This document shows positions 24,512-36,692 of a stretch of DNA of 64,000 nt, one piece after another. The notes under the pieces were generated by a model that saw nothing but the letters and a program-made list of their open reading frames with translations, did not search any database and was not told the origin of the DNA. This DNA is from Phascolomyces articulosus. Taxonomy: Eukaryota; Mucoromycota; Mucoromycetes; Mucorales; Lichtheimiaceae. Made by a program: the position numbers and the translations under genes. The stretch lies in assembly GCA_025677815.1 (NCBI GenBank), contig JAIXMP010000029.1:124001-188000 (forward strand). The letters are read 5' to 3'. Position 1 is the stretch's first letter. The number at the start of each line of letters is the position of its first letter.

Positions 24512-25697
24512 TGGAATCGATATTCCTTCAAGATGATATCTTTTTATTCTTTATACTATTACATTCTTATTTACGCATTTTCCATCTTTCATTTAATATA
24601 TTCAATTGCATTTCTCTTTTACATTGACACTATACTACAGATTAATATAATACCTTGTACTTTTACTATCAGCCTACTATATATTGTAATTTATTCATTA
24701 TTTAATTCCCATCCCACTCATTCATTTATAAAAATTGATGCATTTGGCAAAATAATCCCTATGCTTTTGATGGTTTTTTTTTATATATATTTGTTTATTT
24801 GGTTAGTATTTATTCCAAGAACCAACCCGCATTTCTATTCTTATATTCGTACGTATCGTTAAACAAGATAATTAAATTGTAATTGAATTATTATATAACC
24901 TATCTATGTAGTTCATCTTTGCTTTGTATTAAAATCTTAACTATGAAGATCTAAACTATGTGTTGCTTGCTGGATAATATTTTTTTATAAAGTGTTTCTT
25001 GGAAAGAAGGATGGGATTAAATTAAAAAACTTGTTTTAGCAACTATACTTTGTTATCACGCATATTTCTTTCACACGCCGTTTGATAGTCAATGCGGCGC
25101 GATCTAGATTAGGATTCATATTAATTTACCTGACGCCACACTAAATGCAAAGAAATACTATTGCTATCGAAACAAGATTTTGTAGATATTATATATAATA
25201 AATACATGATCATTATAATTCCGCTTCTCATTTGCAGATTATGCTAATCATGTATAATTCTAATTTTTATATGTGTCATTATAATTATTGGTTTTGACAG
25301 CATATAGGAAAAACGTAACAGTTCTCTTGGACCCCTCACTCCATTATTTATTCCCAGTTATACTTACAGTTACATTGCGTTGTAAACAAAACAGTAGAAT
25401 ATTACCTCCTTCAAAACAAGAACATATGGGTGACCCAGACCAAACTTTACTTTTGGTTAAGCTCGCCACTTTATTTTGAGATTCAATTAAAAGGTTGAGT
25501 AACCCTTCTTCTGTCAATTTTTTTTTTTTTGAGGGCTCTTTCACTCTTCGCATTTTTCTACTTTATTGATTTCAAATAACAAAAGAATAATCAGGACGTA
25601 TAATATAATAATAATTATTATGTAAGTGTAATACATCATGTAATATCTCTCTTAGCAAATACCTCAATAATATAACATACATTATAAATTTATACAC
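24512..25697. other. Spacer between MFS copy 1 and HET gene
   Basis: AT-rich. Long hydrophobic frames just after the transporter stop (24533-24862) are Ile/Phe/Tyr-rich by base composition and probably not genes. Nothing else is supported. Confidence 0.4.
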
Positions 25698-27452
25698 ATG
25701 TCCTATTTAGTATCGCATCCGTTCCGCATACTTGTAAACAACTCTATAGAAAAACATTTAGCAATGTATATGACATACCTTTGTCGCCAAAGGTCTCTCA
25801 TTAGCAGTAAAAAGCCTTTGACGTTAGAAACTCATGAAAAGAATAACTTCCGTCCTACTTGGCTTGTTCGTACAGACGATATGCAGCATGTTCTTGGTAC
25901 AGATGCAATCAATGGCTATTCTACAATTTCTTATTCATGGAATTATTCTGGGGATATTATTCTTGGTGAAGGTGGTAAATACGAATTTATCGACGAAGGA
26001 AAACACAAACTCGTTTTCAAGACCAAAAGCGAAGGCGGAGACGTTCACGAAGAAATAAAAGAAGTGAAATTTGAACAACTGATTCAACAAATTTGCAAGG
26101 ATTTCGAAATCGAATATATTTGGTATGACAAGAATTGCATCGACCAAAATGATAAAGCCGCCAAACATGCTGAAATTGCAATTATGCATAAAACATACAA
26201 GAACGCTTATTTCGCAGTAGCTATGATTCCAGAAATGTCCGTACCCGAATCTATCGATTTGTCACTATACATCAAGGATATCTTTACCATGGAGAGCTCA
26301 AGCAGAAAAGAAGAAATGCAGGAGAAACATGATACCATTGAAAAGTGTCTGACTGACATCTGCCAAAGTCAATGGATGAAACGTCTATGGACACTTGAAG
26401 AAGCAATAATGTCGAGATATACTGTTTTTGTTGGAGGCAACGCCTATTTATGGAATTCAACTCGCTTATTTTATATGGCTCATTTGGTGCTTAGAAGCAA
26501 TATAGAAAACATTAATAGCTTATATGAATTATATTTAAAAAGAACCATTACTGCCAACTTTATATCATATTATGCACATATAATACGTTCTACGACAAAA
26601 GAGCACGATCGCGTTTACGCCTTGGCTAATATCTTTGCTAATCTTATAAATGTCGATGTTGATTATGATCTACCAATTATGACTACACTCAGCAACTTTT
26701 ACAGTGACCTTATTGAAAAAGACCTATCTATGCTGTGTTTTGGAAAAGCACGGGACAGTTATAAAAGTACAATACAAGGAATTCACGACTAACCTACCTG
26801 GACTGGTATTGCAGGTGCCCATATTGCCTCAAAGGCAATATTGCACGTCAAGAATAATAACATCCAAAGTTTTCTAAAAGTAGATCGGCGAGAAAATGTT
26901 GTTGCAGCTGATAATGACGACGATAAAGAAACGGCAAAACATCGCCTCCAATTCAATAATATCAATTATATTACAGTGATTCCACGACAATTCCCATTGG
27001 TTAAAGAAGACCTATCAGTATATTTTCGGGATGGACTTGACCATCGGAATAAAGATGGAGATGTCAAAATTACACATTATATAACCGAGCTGACGGCAGA
27101 TAGAGTTCAATACGAAAAAATGATCCGAGAAGCGCTTGAGAGAGATTTGGCTCCTGGACGAAAACATCCAACTACATTTTTGTCTCTGACAGAGGAATAT
27201 GATGAATGCATAGTATTGGCTTTGCAATTCAAATGGGGTAGGAGTTACAGAACTCGAGTATTTCCAGTCATTAGAAAAGTCAAACAGACTGATTATATTG
27301 ACAAGAAAGATTCAAGACATGAATACGATACGTCCCTATACAAATCGACTGGTGTACTTTTTGTCCGATGTCGCAATTTCTATTGGTATTCATATTATAA
27401 TTTGAGTGATTTTACTAATAATATCCAGAAAGATTCATTTGTAATTGTTTGA
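25698..27452 (+). pseudogene. HET-domain protein gene with in-frame stop
   Basis: One frame of 585 codons runs through this stretch, interrupted only by TAA at 26790-26792. The first part carries all three heterokaryon-incompatibility (HET) domain blocks: YSTISYSW; IWYDKNCIDQNDKAAKHAEI followed by MHKTYKNAYFAVA; and WMKRLWTLEEAIMSRY. FRPTWLVRTDDM before the first block is the usual lead-in. HET proteins act in self/non-self recognition and programmed cell death in filamentous fungi; the role in early-diverging fungi is not settled. After the stop the same frame continues with PTWTGIAGAHIASKAIL and ~200 coding-like residues. Either a nonsense change has cut the protein to 364 residues, or a 48-nt in-phase intron (GTACAA at 26767 to TTGCAG ending 26814, containing CTAAC) removes the stop. 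I favour a nonsense mutation, not strongly. Confidence 0.75.
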
Positions 27453-28965
27453 TGTAGTGACAGTGTATATCATTTGTAGTAGGATAAATATAGCAATACC
27501 CATTAAAAATAAAAATGAAATCACTTTCTCGTTATGATTTGTATTGGTAAGTTGCAAGTTCTATACCAACCACAGTTGTATTCAGAATTGATGGGAGAAA
27601 GGGCAAGGAAACGTACTTGAGTTTATTTTATAAACATGTATAAGCACTTCCTAATAATCCGAAAATGTAAATAGACAGGAGACCGGAAAACAATTCGAAT
27701 GTTCATGGTGATCCATCATAAACCAACAACAAAAATATGGTAGACGGCAATCAGAATATTAAAAGAATATTAGAGAGATAATATATAACCACCACAGGAT
27801 CGATATTGAGTTATTCTTCTATCAAGCACAGTTTAAAGTAGTGCTGAAAATAATTTATGTAATCACAGATAAATACCTCTTCTATCAATAATTGCATCAT
27901 TACAATTTATATATATCATATCACTCATTGACTTATTTGTATCATCATTAGGACTATCAAAATTATAAAGAGGAACAACCATGTATAAAAACTGGAAGAA
28001 GATGTTGTTATGGTGATAAAATAAAATAATTCCAAGCGCCAAGAAAAATTTAAAAAACTGAATTATATATATCCTGAATGCGTGCATTAGTATTTATTAT
28101 GTTTATCATTTTTTTTTATCAGATGGTGCTATAATAAGAATAATCTTTATCATCAGCAACAACAGCGGCAGCAGGTTCGTGGTGTTTTTATTAATTTTGT
28201 TGTTTCGTCGGTTTACACAACAGATATTCATCTATGGGTTACTTTTATAAATATTTTTTCTGATTAAAATAAATGCTGATGAACACTGCAGATGTGATTA
28301 GAAGGACTAGCACAAATAAAGTTAAACATAGATGGTAACAATATACTTTCTCCCATGATCGACCCTTTTTTTTTATCCACGCGGCATCTTATTTTTATTT
28401 CACATTTCCTTAGCAGTGAGATTAAGATCTATACATGCATGGTATTATTTTTTTTGTTACTGCTTTACAAATCACCTCATCGGAACAGAAAATCAAGAGG
28501 GAGATCCGTGGGATAGCTATCATATAGGAATGGTTTTCCAATTTGGCTTCATTTAAGGGGTTCTATATAAAGTTGTGTTTTCCTTCTCCTCATCGTTCTG
28601 TTCCTCTATTAAATATCAGGAGAAAAAAGATCTGATATACTAGCTGGCCGTATATATGTATTGTATATATTTATAAATTACATAATAAACGAACTGTGAT
28701 TATTCTTATGAATAGATAAAAAAAAAATAGATTTGTGGTGCAATATATTTTTCGTGATTATTGTTGCTCTCTTTCCTTTTGTTTTATTATATACCGTTAG
28801 TATATATATATATATATATATCATGACTTTATTGTTTTATCATCGGATGGACGAAGAAAATATAAAACAAGATCACATCTCTTTGTCATACTTTTCTTCT
28901 GTTTAACCACTTATTTTCTTGTAACATTATCCATTCGCCTTTTAAGAAAGACAATCGATATCACG
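27453..28965. other. Spacer between HET gene and MFS copy 2
   Basis: AT-rich, no supported gene. A CTATATAAAG element near 28563 looks like an orphan TATA box, with TA repeats at 28800-28820. About 100 nt before the MFS copy 2 start is AATATAAAAC (28858-28867), a reasonable TATA-like element for that gene. Confidence 0.4.
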
Positions 28966-30799
28966 ATGACTAAAAAATGTAACATTATCGAAAAACTACT
29001 CTTCCTCCGACCTTCGATTCTAGTAGATGAGGATCCCAGACTTCTTTCAGATTGGAAACGAGGCATTACATTATCATGTGTTACGTTAACCGTCAGCACA
29101 TCAAGTATTACAAGCACAATATATTTCCCTGGTAAAAACAATAAATGAAGTTGGTTTATCAGCACTTATAAGTAGTCGCCATCTTCGATTTTAATTGAAA
29201 ATTTTAACTTTGTATTAATAACTATTCAAACAGGTATTCCATACATTGCTTCTGAACTAAATGCAGCACCCATGCCTATCACTTTGACAACAGCTTTATA
29301 TATCTTGGTAACTGGTATTGCACCTGTCTTTTGGGCGTCGATTTCCGACCATTATCACATTCGCCGGGTTCTGATCATGGTGGCTCTCATTATTTTTTCT
29401 TTTTCTTCCATGATTTCTGCCATCGTGGATAATATCTGGGCATTAATTGTCTTGAGATGTATTCAAGGTGCTGGTGCATCGTGTGCTCTATCTATTGGCC
29501 CTGGCGTCATTGCAGATTGTTATCCGATCGAAAAACGTGGAACTGCATTTGCTAAATTTTATTATGGGGTATTCGTTGGTCCATTAATAGGTAAAAAATG
29601 CAGTTATGGTTGATACAAAAAGAGTCCATTTTCCAACAAAATGGTCCCAAATTATTGATCATTTCGCTTATTTATAAACATTAGGACCTGTGGTAGGAGG
29701 AGGTTTAATCATGACAAAACAAACATGGCGTGCTACATTTTGGTTTCTATTTGCTTATGGTATCACCATCTTGATTCTCGTGTTTTTTGCATTACCTGAA
29801 ACATATCGTGACAATGAACGGTTTGATAAAGAAGTACAAGAGCAATCACTTCAAAAGGCACATGATGACGAAGAAAAAGGAAAAATAGAAGATATTAAAG
29901 AAGGAGACAATAAAGAGGAAAAAAACTATATGCAAGATGATGATGTGTGTTCTATGGATCCTGGGACTACTGTGATCAATGTGGATCAAAATGATGGAGA
30001 ACAAAACAATACCAAGGATAAAATTGAGACTGTCAGATCAGCAAGGGCCAATTCCAAGAGAATCAATCCTATTGAACCATTTCTTATGCTTCGTCATCCA
30101 TTTGTATTATTGGCATCCATGATTTCAGGCATATCATTTGGTGCAATGTACGCTATAGGTAAAAAATTTTCTTTTATAGATTATATATTTATTCTCAATG
30201 ACTAATGTCTATCACACATTTATATGATAGAAACAATCATGCCTTCGCTTTATCAAACCCATTATAATTTTGTTGCTTGGCAAACGGGTCTTACATTTAT
30301 CGGTGCTGGCATCGGTAATACTATAGGTACCATTGTCAATGGATTATTGGCCGATCGATTACTATTAAGATCAAGAAAAAAGCGAAGTGGCATTCCTAAA
30401 GTAGAAGATCGATTGACGCTTAATCTTTGGCCAAGTGGTATAATTTTCATTCCCTTGGGTTTACTGTTATTTGGTTGGCCCATTGTTTATGACATGAGCG
30501 TTTGGGCCCCCATTATGGGTTTTAGTATTCAAAACTTTGGTATGGTCCAGTTGATGACTTTGTCCAGTGCTTATTTGGTGGATGCTATGCCTGGTAAGGG
30601 AGCTTCTGCTGCCGCAAGTTCCAATGTCATGAGGAACGTCATGGCATGTTTTTTAACATTGAGTGCTAATCCAATGACAGATGCTATGGGAGCAGGTTGG
30701 ACCACTGTGTTATTATCGACCGTTACACTATTATCCGTTGCGTTTTTGTTGATCTTGAAGGTGTATGGGGAAGAATTACGTCGTCGATCCGGATATTAG
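28966..30799 (+). CDS. DHA1-type MFS transporter, copy 2
   Basis: Four exons (28966-29131, 29234-29590, 29685-30158, 30231-30799) give 521 residues. Same family and layout as the copies on either side: VDEDPRLLS lead-in, ASISDHYHIRR (motif A), GASCALSIGPGVIADCYP, motif C GVFVGPLIGPVVGG, YPIEKRG and LPETYRDN. An acidic Lys/Glu/Asp-rich central loop of about 110 residues precedes NPIEPFLMLRHPFVLLASM, and the end is YGEELRRRSGY. It is clearly more diverged from copies 1 and 3 than they are from each other and has lost or never had most of their introns. Probable proton-coupled exporter; substrate unknown. Confidence 0.88.
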
Positions 30800-31338
30800 A
30801 AAATGATGATAATATATATTATTATAGCAATATTACTATATATTTTATTGTAAATAATTCTACTTTCTTGGTATTATTAGTAAATAGAATTTTTTCCAAC
30901 GGTAGCTCAAAAAAACAAACATTTCATATGAATCATACTTTTTTAATGATCCAAAAGTTATTATGTCTATTTTCTTTTTGTTCTTTAACTTTGCCTTTTA
31001 TTAAAAGTGCTCTACGTATCATCTATTCTTGCCTTCCAAATAAAATATAATATATGGTCATTTATAAATAATATATTACAATAATTACCAAAAGCACATA
31101 ATAAATAAAATACATTCAGTTTTGACAAGGTATAAAGTATATATCTATCTGCGCGGGGGACAATGGTGGGGCGTATTATTAAGGATATGAATGAAGAGGA
31201 TAGTGTAAAAGTACAAATAAAGATACCAATACCTCAAATAAACGCAAATATTATATATAACAATGGAAAAGTGGGGGGGGGGGAGAGAAATCAACAACGA
31301 AATATATATAAAAGAAGGATGATATACAGCAATGAAAA
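30800..31338. other. Convergent 3' spacer between MFS copies 2 and 3
   Basis: Should hold two 3' UTRs. AT-rich, with a 10-nt G-run at about 31271-31282. No gene is supported. Confidence 0.4.
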
Positions 31339-33560
31339 TTAATCGCATTCATTTTTTTGCTGATAACCGGACCAGCGTCGAAGTCGACCACCAAATATTT
31401 TGAGAATAATCAACAATACCATAGCTACACAGATTAATCCAGTTAAGAATACACATGTCCATCCAGGACCAATAGCATCGACCATGGGATTGGCTGCGAG
31501 AGTCTAAATATATATATTTTTTTTATATCAGTCCGGTTATTTCCTTTGTACACTATTACATAAACGCTTCATATATATAATTACCAGAACACAAGCCATA
31601 ATCATTCTAACCGAATTGGCAGCCGCTGTGAAACTAGTTATATATTAGCATCTGCACCATTATATTTTCTTTAACCATTTTTCTTCTTTTTTATATATCA
31701 CTTACGATGCGCCAACACCAGGTGCAGAATCTACTAAATATGCAGATAATGTTGTAACACACTGGTTCATGGAAAAGTTGACCATGGCAAAACCAATAAT
31801 ACCGGTCCAATAACTCATTTGACTACCCACACCCCATCCAAATAATAATAAACCAAAGGGCATTAAGATGAGAATACTGGGCCAGATATTAATACCAATA
31901 CGATCTTCTACCAAGGCACGTCCTCCGCGTTTAGCACGTGCACGTAATAAAAGTCGATCAGATAATACAGTGTTCAAAACTGCACCAAATACATTACCCA
32001 CACCACCTCCCAAATAACTGAGACCTATGATAAAATGTTTTTTTTTTTTTAAAAAAAAATGGTTAGTCTATATATTATTTTCTCCTGTCTCCTTTTTTCC
32101 CCTTGCTCTACCAATTTGCCACGAGCTAAAACCATAAGCGCGTTCGAAAAGATTAGGTATAATGGTTTCTACCTATATTCATTTTTTTTAATTATTATAA
32201 GTAAGCTTTGAGATTTTATCTTCTAGTAGAATTTTCAAATGATAAATAGATGAATGATACTTGCAGCAAACATCGATCCAAATGCACATGCCATCACTAA
32301 GGATGAAAGTAAGACGTGTGGATGACGAAGATACAAAAATGGTTTGATAGGATTCATTGGTTTTTTCTTCATGTCCTTGGCATTAACCTTATTATATATA
32401 GCTGCTGCATCATGCTGTTTAGAACCTGTTAATTCCAAATCACAGCCTTCCTCTATTGATACTGATACTTGTGTATCTTCGGAGTCTGCATGAAGCTCAT
32501 CATCCTCTTCTTTTGTTGTTATTGCATTATTCTTTTGATTTTTTTCATCATGTTGACTTTCTTTTATCATTGGTAAACCAATATCCCATTTTTCATTCAC
32601 ACGATATGTTTCTGGATAAGTGAATATCACTAGTAGCAGAACAGTCAAAGCGAATGCAAAACAAAACCAGAATGCAGTACGCCAACTTGAATCACTCATA
32701 ATTAAGAAACCTCCCAAAATAGGTCCTACAGAATATAGAGTTAAAGAGTATTATAGATAAAAGATTTAGGAGATGCAATTCTAAATTAAACTTTACATGA
32801 AAGTCATGGGCACATGGCATCATCTTACCGAGCACTGGACCGAAAAAGACACCAAAAAAATATTTGCCAAAAGCAGCACCACGGCGTTCAATCGGATAAC
32901 AATCCGCGATAACACCAGCACCGACAGACTATTTTTTTTAAAAAAAAATATCAATGATTGTTTTAAAATAGAATTTGATCTATCTAAACACGATTAAAAA
33001 GGAGAACACTGATATATATATATATGGATAGATAGATACCTGACCACAGGAAGCACCAAATGCCTGAACACATCGTAAAACAACTAAACCCCAAATATTA
33101 TTGACCAATGCAGAACCAAGTGATGCAAATGCAAAAATAACCATGGATAAAATTAATAAAAATCGACGTATCTGATAATAATCAGAAATAGATGCCCAAA
33201 GAATAGGTGTTAAGCCCATGAATAAAATATATAGCGCTGCAGTCAATGTAGTTGATATCGAAGGGGCATTTAATTCAATGGTGATATTGGGAATACCTAA
33301 TTATTTAGGTGGTAAGTTCATTGAATTCTGTAAAATAGGATATATATTTGATGCTACATCCTGTCTTCCTAATTGTTTAATAAATATTTACCGGGGAAAT
33401 AAATTGTACTAGCAAATCCAGAGCTAGCTGCACACATGGCCAGAACAACAATGACAAGACCTTTTGTTCCACTGGATAATAACCGTGGATCATTGTCGAC
33501 AGGTGGTCTTACAGAAAGTCGTGACTTAACCGCTTGTTTTAAGCGAGAAACATTTGACAT
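31339..33560 (-). CDS. DHA1-type MFS transporter, copy 3 (inverted)
   Basis: Eight exons on the minus strand (33392-33560, 33040-33296, 32829-32928, 32265-32725, 32112-32172, 31706-32024, 31585-31633, 31339-31503) give 526 residues, the same length as copy 1. Landmarks match copy 1 almost block for block: VRPPVDNDPRLLSS, ASISDYYQIRR, SVGAGVIADCYPIERRG, GVFFGPVLGPILGG, YPETYRVNEKWD, NPIKPFLYLRHPHVLL and GGRALVEDRIGINIW. The intron after FGSMFA starts GCAAGT instead of GT (exon end at 32265), a GC-AG intron; the same intron in copy 1 starts GTAAGT. A TATAAAAAGG element lies about 190 nt upstream of the start on the minus strand. Probable proton-coupled exporter. Confidence 0.88.
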
Positions 33561-36500
33561 TTAAAAAAAGGTTATTGTAACGAATTAGAAAGTGGGGAGG
33601 TAGTACTAATGTATTATCGTTGTTCTCGCGTTATAAATCCAATAGATTTGGTCAATTGCTTTTGTCGCTGTTGTTATCTTTAACAGGAAGAATGAGAGAA
33701 AGAAGAAAAAAAGTTTCTGATTTGATAAGGAAAAGGAGAAAAGGAGAGTGGACCTTTTTATACCTCGCGGTGTTACAAACCTTTGTATTTTAGCCATTCA
33801 GACTATAGCCATCACTCATGAAATGATGGAATGAACTCACAGCTATATTCTTATTCGGTATTTTTAATTCCGTGTTCCGTGAAAAAAAATCGAAAATGAA
33901 AGAATATGTGCTTATTTGGTAATTTTAACAATAAAAGAAAAGGTCCGGTTGGGTGCGAGCCATCATGAGATACTCAACTTCTTTTATTACGTCAAGCATC
34001 TATACACTAAAAGAATTTCATTTTCTCACGTTGACAGGCATTTTTTTCTACTTGCTAACGTACTACAATTCATAAATCCATTCCCTCCGTTATTGTCAAT
34101 TTAGAAACAATTATATATCATTTTCCATTCAAATAGTAAAAAAGTGGATAGCATGAAAGGTATTCATCAGTTTCGTTTTAGTCTATTAAATCTATAAAGG
34201 TGATTCTATTTTATGGCTTTAATTAAATATGCAAATTGAAAACAAGAAGGATCAGCGATCATTATGATATGTTATCGACAGCGTGTGATAATTGTATAGG
34301 ACCAAGATTATATAATCTTTTTTTTTTTGTACCATTAAAAAGTAAATCTTTATTCTACTTGAAATCTATTGGTTTGTCGGAATGAATGAAAACCGATGAA
34401 CCAATCCAAGACATCCCCTTCACAGGTACGGAAGAAAAGGCCGAATAAATAAAAACGCAAGATGAACATTTTGCTTGACAAAAGTAAATTACTCCTGCTA
34501 AATCATTTTTCCTTTGCAACTTTATATAAAAAGCAGTAGTTTATCCCCAGAACTAATAGAAATACAGTTTCTCGAACGTTATTATATCATAATTTATACC
34601 ACATCGTCTTTCTTCGCTCTCCACCTTAAAATAGTATATCATTTGCTCATTCATATATATTCTTTATCTTCATTTCTTATTCTATAAATATAATTGGTCA
34701 ATAAAAAAATAATACCAGCAACGAAGTTAGACATATTCTACATGTATGTCTATGATTTTGAAGATGGACCCTAATTTCTAAAGTGAGCGATACGAAGGAA
34801 ATTGAGTCACTAAGCTATTTATCTCTGAGACAAGAAAAAACCTTGAATCATATTTTATGTTATATTTATTAAAGTAAAAGACTGAATTGACTTGTGCCTA
34901 CCTATAGGCATATGATTGCTTCCTTGGAGTACTTTGAGATAAAATTATATATGAATAAAGATACATGGTACCGGCTGAAAAACTTTCTTTTAGGAGGAAA
35001 GGCTAAACTAGAGTGAATAATGAGGATAATGGTACAAGTAGGTGAAATATTCAAGGATTGGAGCAAACAGAATGATTCAATATTTATTGTGTCGACTCGA
35101 ATAAAAGAGAGTCGTTCAACAATGCGTAAAATAGATTCCGATGAAGTCAATAATTGGCATATTGCACTTCTTTATAAATTCTTTTTTTAACTCTGTTACT
35201 GATGCAAGTCGTGTTTTTTTTTCCAAAAAAAAAAAATAGATAAACAGATGTCTTTTTAACGAAAGCTGTAGCAAGAGGGTAATGATTTTATATTTTTGAT
35301 TGTTATAATGTTGAACAAGGTGTTGATATTATTTTTTTGCGTTTCATTTAGGAATTCGAGGTGCTCAAGAACAAAAGGACGGTCCTCTGTAAACTTCAGG
35401 TTATTACCAGTATAAGACTGTTCGTGAGAATCACTGATACTTGGGGTCAAGTGCAACAAGGGATCAAGCAACAGGTTTATGCGGTTAACGCTTCTTGGTT
35501 TGAGGTAGCGTCATACCCTAGCAACTTGTGTGTTGTGATCGAGTTTGTGGTTTTCTTGGGTCGATGTGTGTCTTACTTCCCATGAATTTTCTTAATGTGT
35601 CTGCATTATTCATATATTTCCAATATGCAAATGAACATTCTTTTTACAGCACATTCCATATTGTTCTGACTTTGCTCTTTCACTCGGCTCGCATGTTGTG
35701 CCTTTTTTTCTGACCTGCAAAATAAACTTTATAAAATAATATATAAAATAACATCACATGTATCTAAAAGGGAATTGCATTGTTTTTTATGACTGAGACT
35801 ATAAAAGTATTATATCATGACCGTGCTACTATTAACATGTAGAAGTTAAAGAAACACAAAGTGGTGGATTTCAATGAATAAGATGAAATAGCATATGACT
35901 CATTACAGGATAAAAGAGTGCATCGAAGTTTCTTAATATAGTGACGGAGGAGTGTACTATATTGGAAGAATGTATATAGCAGGATTCGTTTTGAATAATT
36001 TCAGCATGATTGAAGGTTTCGCTCATAAAATTACGTTAATCAGAAATTGTTTTTGCTATCTCGAACAATTTTCTCTTCTTTATTCTATAATAATATGTTT
36101 GGAAATGGGTATATAATAGTTATTCTTCAATACATAGTGATTATAGAAGTCCAAGAGTCACCTATTATGAACCACAAGCAATCAATCAGAAAAACATGAA
36201 AAAAATAGTTTAAGATCTTATATAATATGACCCAATACTCTTTTACCCTGTCAATGTTGTATAGAGCAAATATTTAGTTCATCTCATTGCAAAGGTGTAC
36301 GAATGTTTTCTATATATACAAATGCTTGGGTCTGTTTCCATGACGGATATATTTAACTTACTCCACTTATTTGGGATTCCATGCTAGAACAATAAGGTTT
36401 CATGATAAAGTTTTTATGCAGAGATAATGTTAACCGCACATTATATCTCAATTTGCATGAATGGCGTCATAGTAAAAAAAAAAAAAAGGGTAAACATTTA

Positions 36501-36692
36501 TTCAGGTACAAATAAAAAGAATGTGAGTCAAATTTTGTTACCATGCTGCGCAACCTACAAACAATCGCTATGTTTACTTTTTTTTTCCCACATTCAATGA
36601 GTCACGTAAACTCGCTCTGCTTTTTGTTATCGTCGTCGCTTTCTCTTTTTTTTTTTTTTTTTTTTGAAACTTACCTCTTTTGAACGTAATCA
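33561..36692. other. 3.1-kb gene-poor stretch with dispersed repeat and relics
   Basis: No intact gene. 34535-34748 is one copy of a dispersed repeat listed separately. A minus-strand frame near 35256-35471 (SDSHEQSYTGNNLKFTEDRP, then FVLEHLEFLNETQ) is protein-like with stops on both sides, and a 56-codon plus-strand frame near 35022 is also possible; both look like relics. A/T-runs at 36476-36487 and 36641-36665 flank the start region of the F-box gene. Confidence 0.4.
34535..34748. repeat. Dispersed repeat, copy A
   Basis: Pairs in direct orientation with 52991-53200. Conserved blocks in the same order are AGTAGTTTA, a 22-nt block around CCCAGAAC.AATAGAAATA differing at one base, and at the far end GTCAATA followed by AAGTTAG.CATATTC. 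It has no coding capacity. It could be a solo LTR or another non-coding element; no terminal repeat is clear. Confidence 0.55.

Noticed and set aside
24533..24862. 109-codon hydrophobic open frame after MFS copy 1
   Set aside because: Ile/Phe/Tyr/Leu-rich composition is what AT-rich 3' sequence yields in this frame; no start context, homology or introns.
26767..26814. Programmed stop-codon readthrough in the HET gene
   Set aside because: TAA followed by CCT is not a known leaky context; nonsense mutation or a short intron are simpler.
31271..31282. G-run as a possible G-quadruplex or regulatory site
   Set aside because: A single run without the further G-tracts needed for a quadruplex, in a 3' spacer; similar isolated runs occur at 43365 (C) and 63599.
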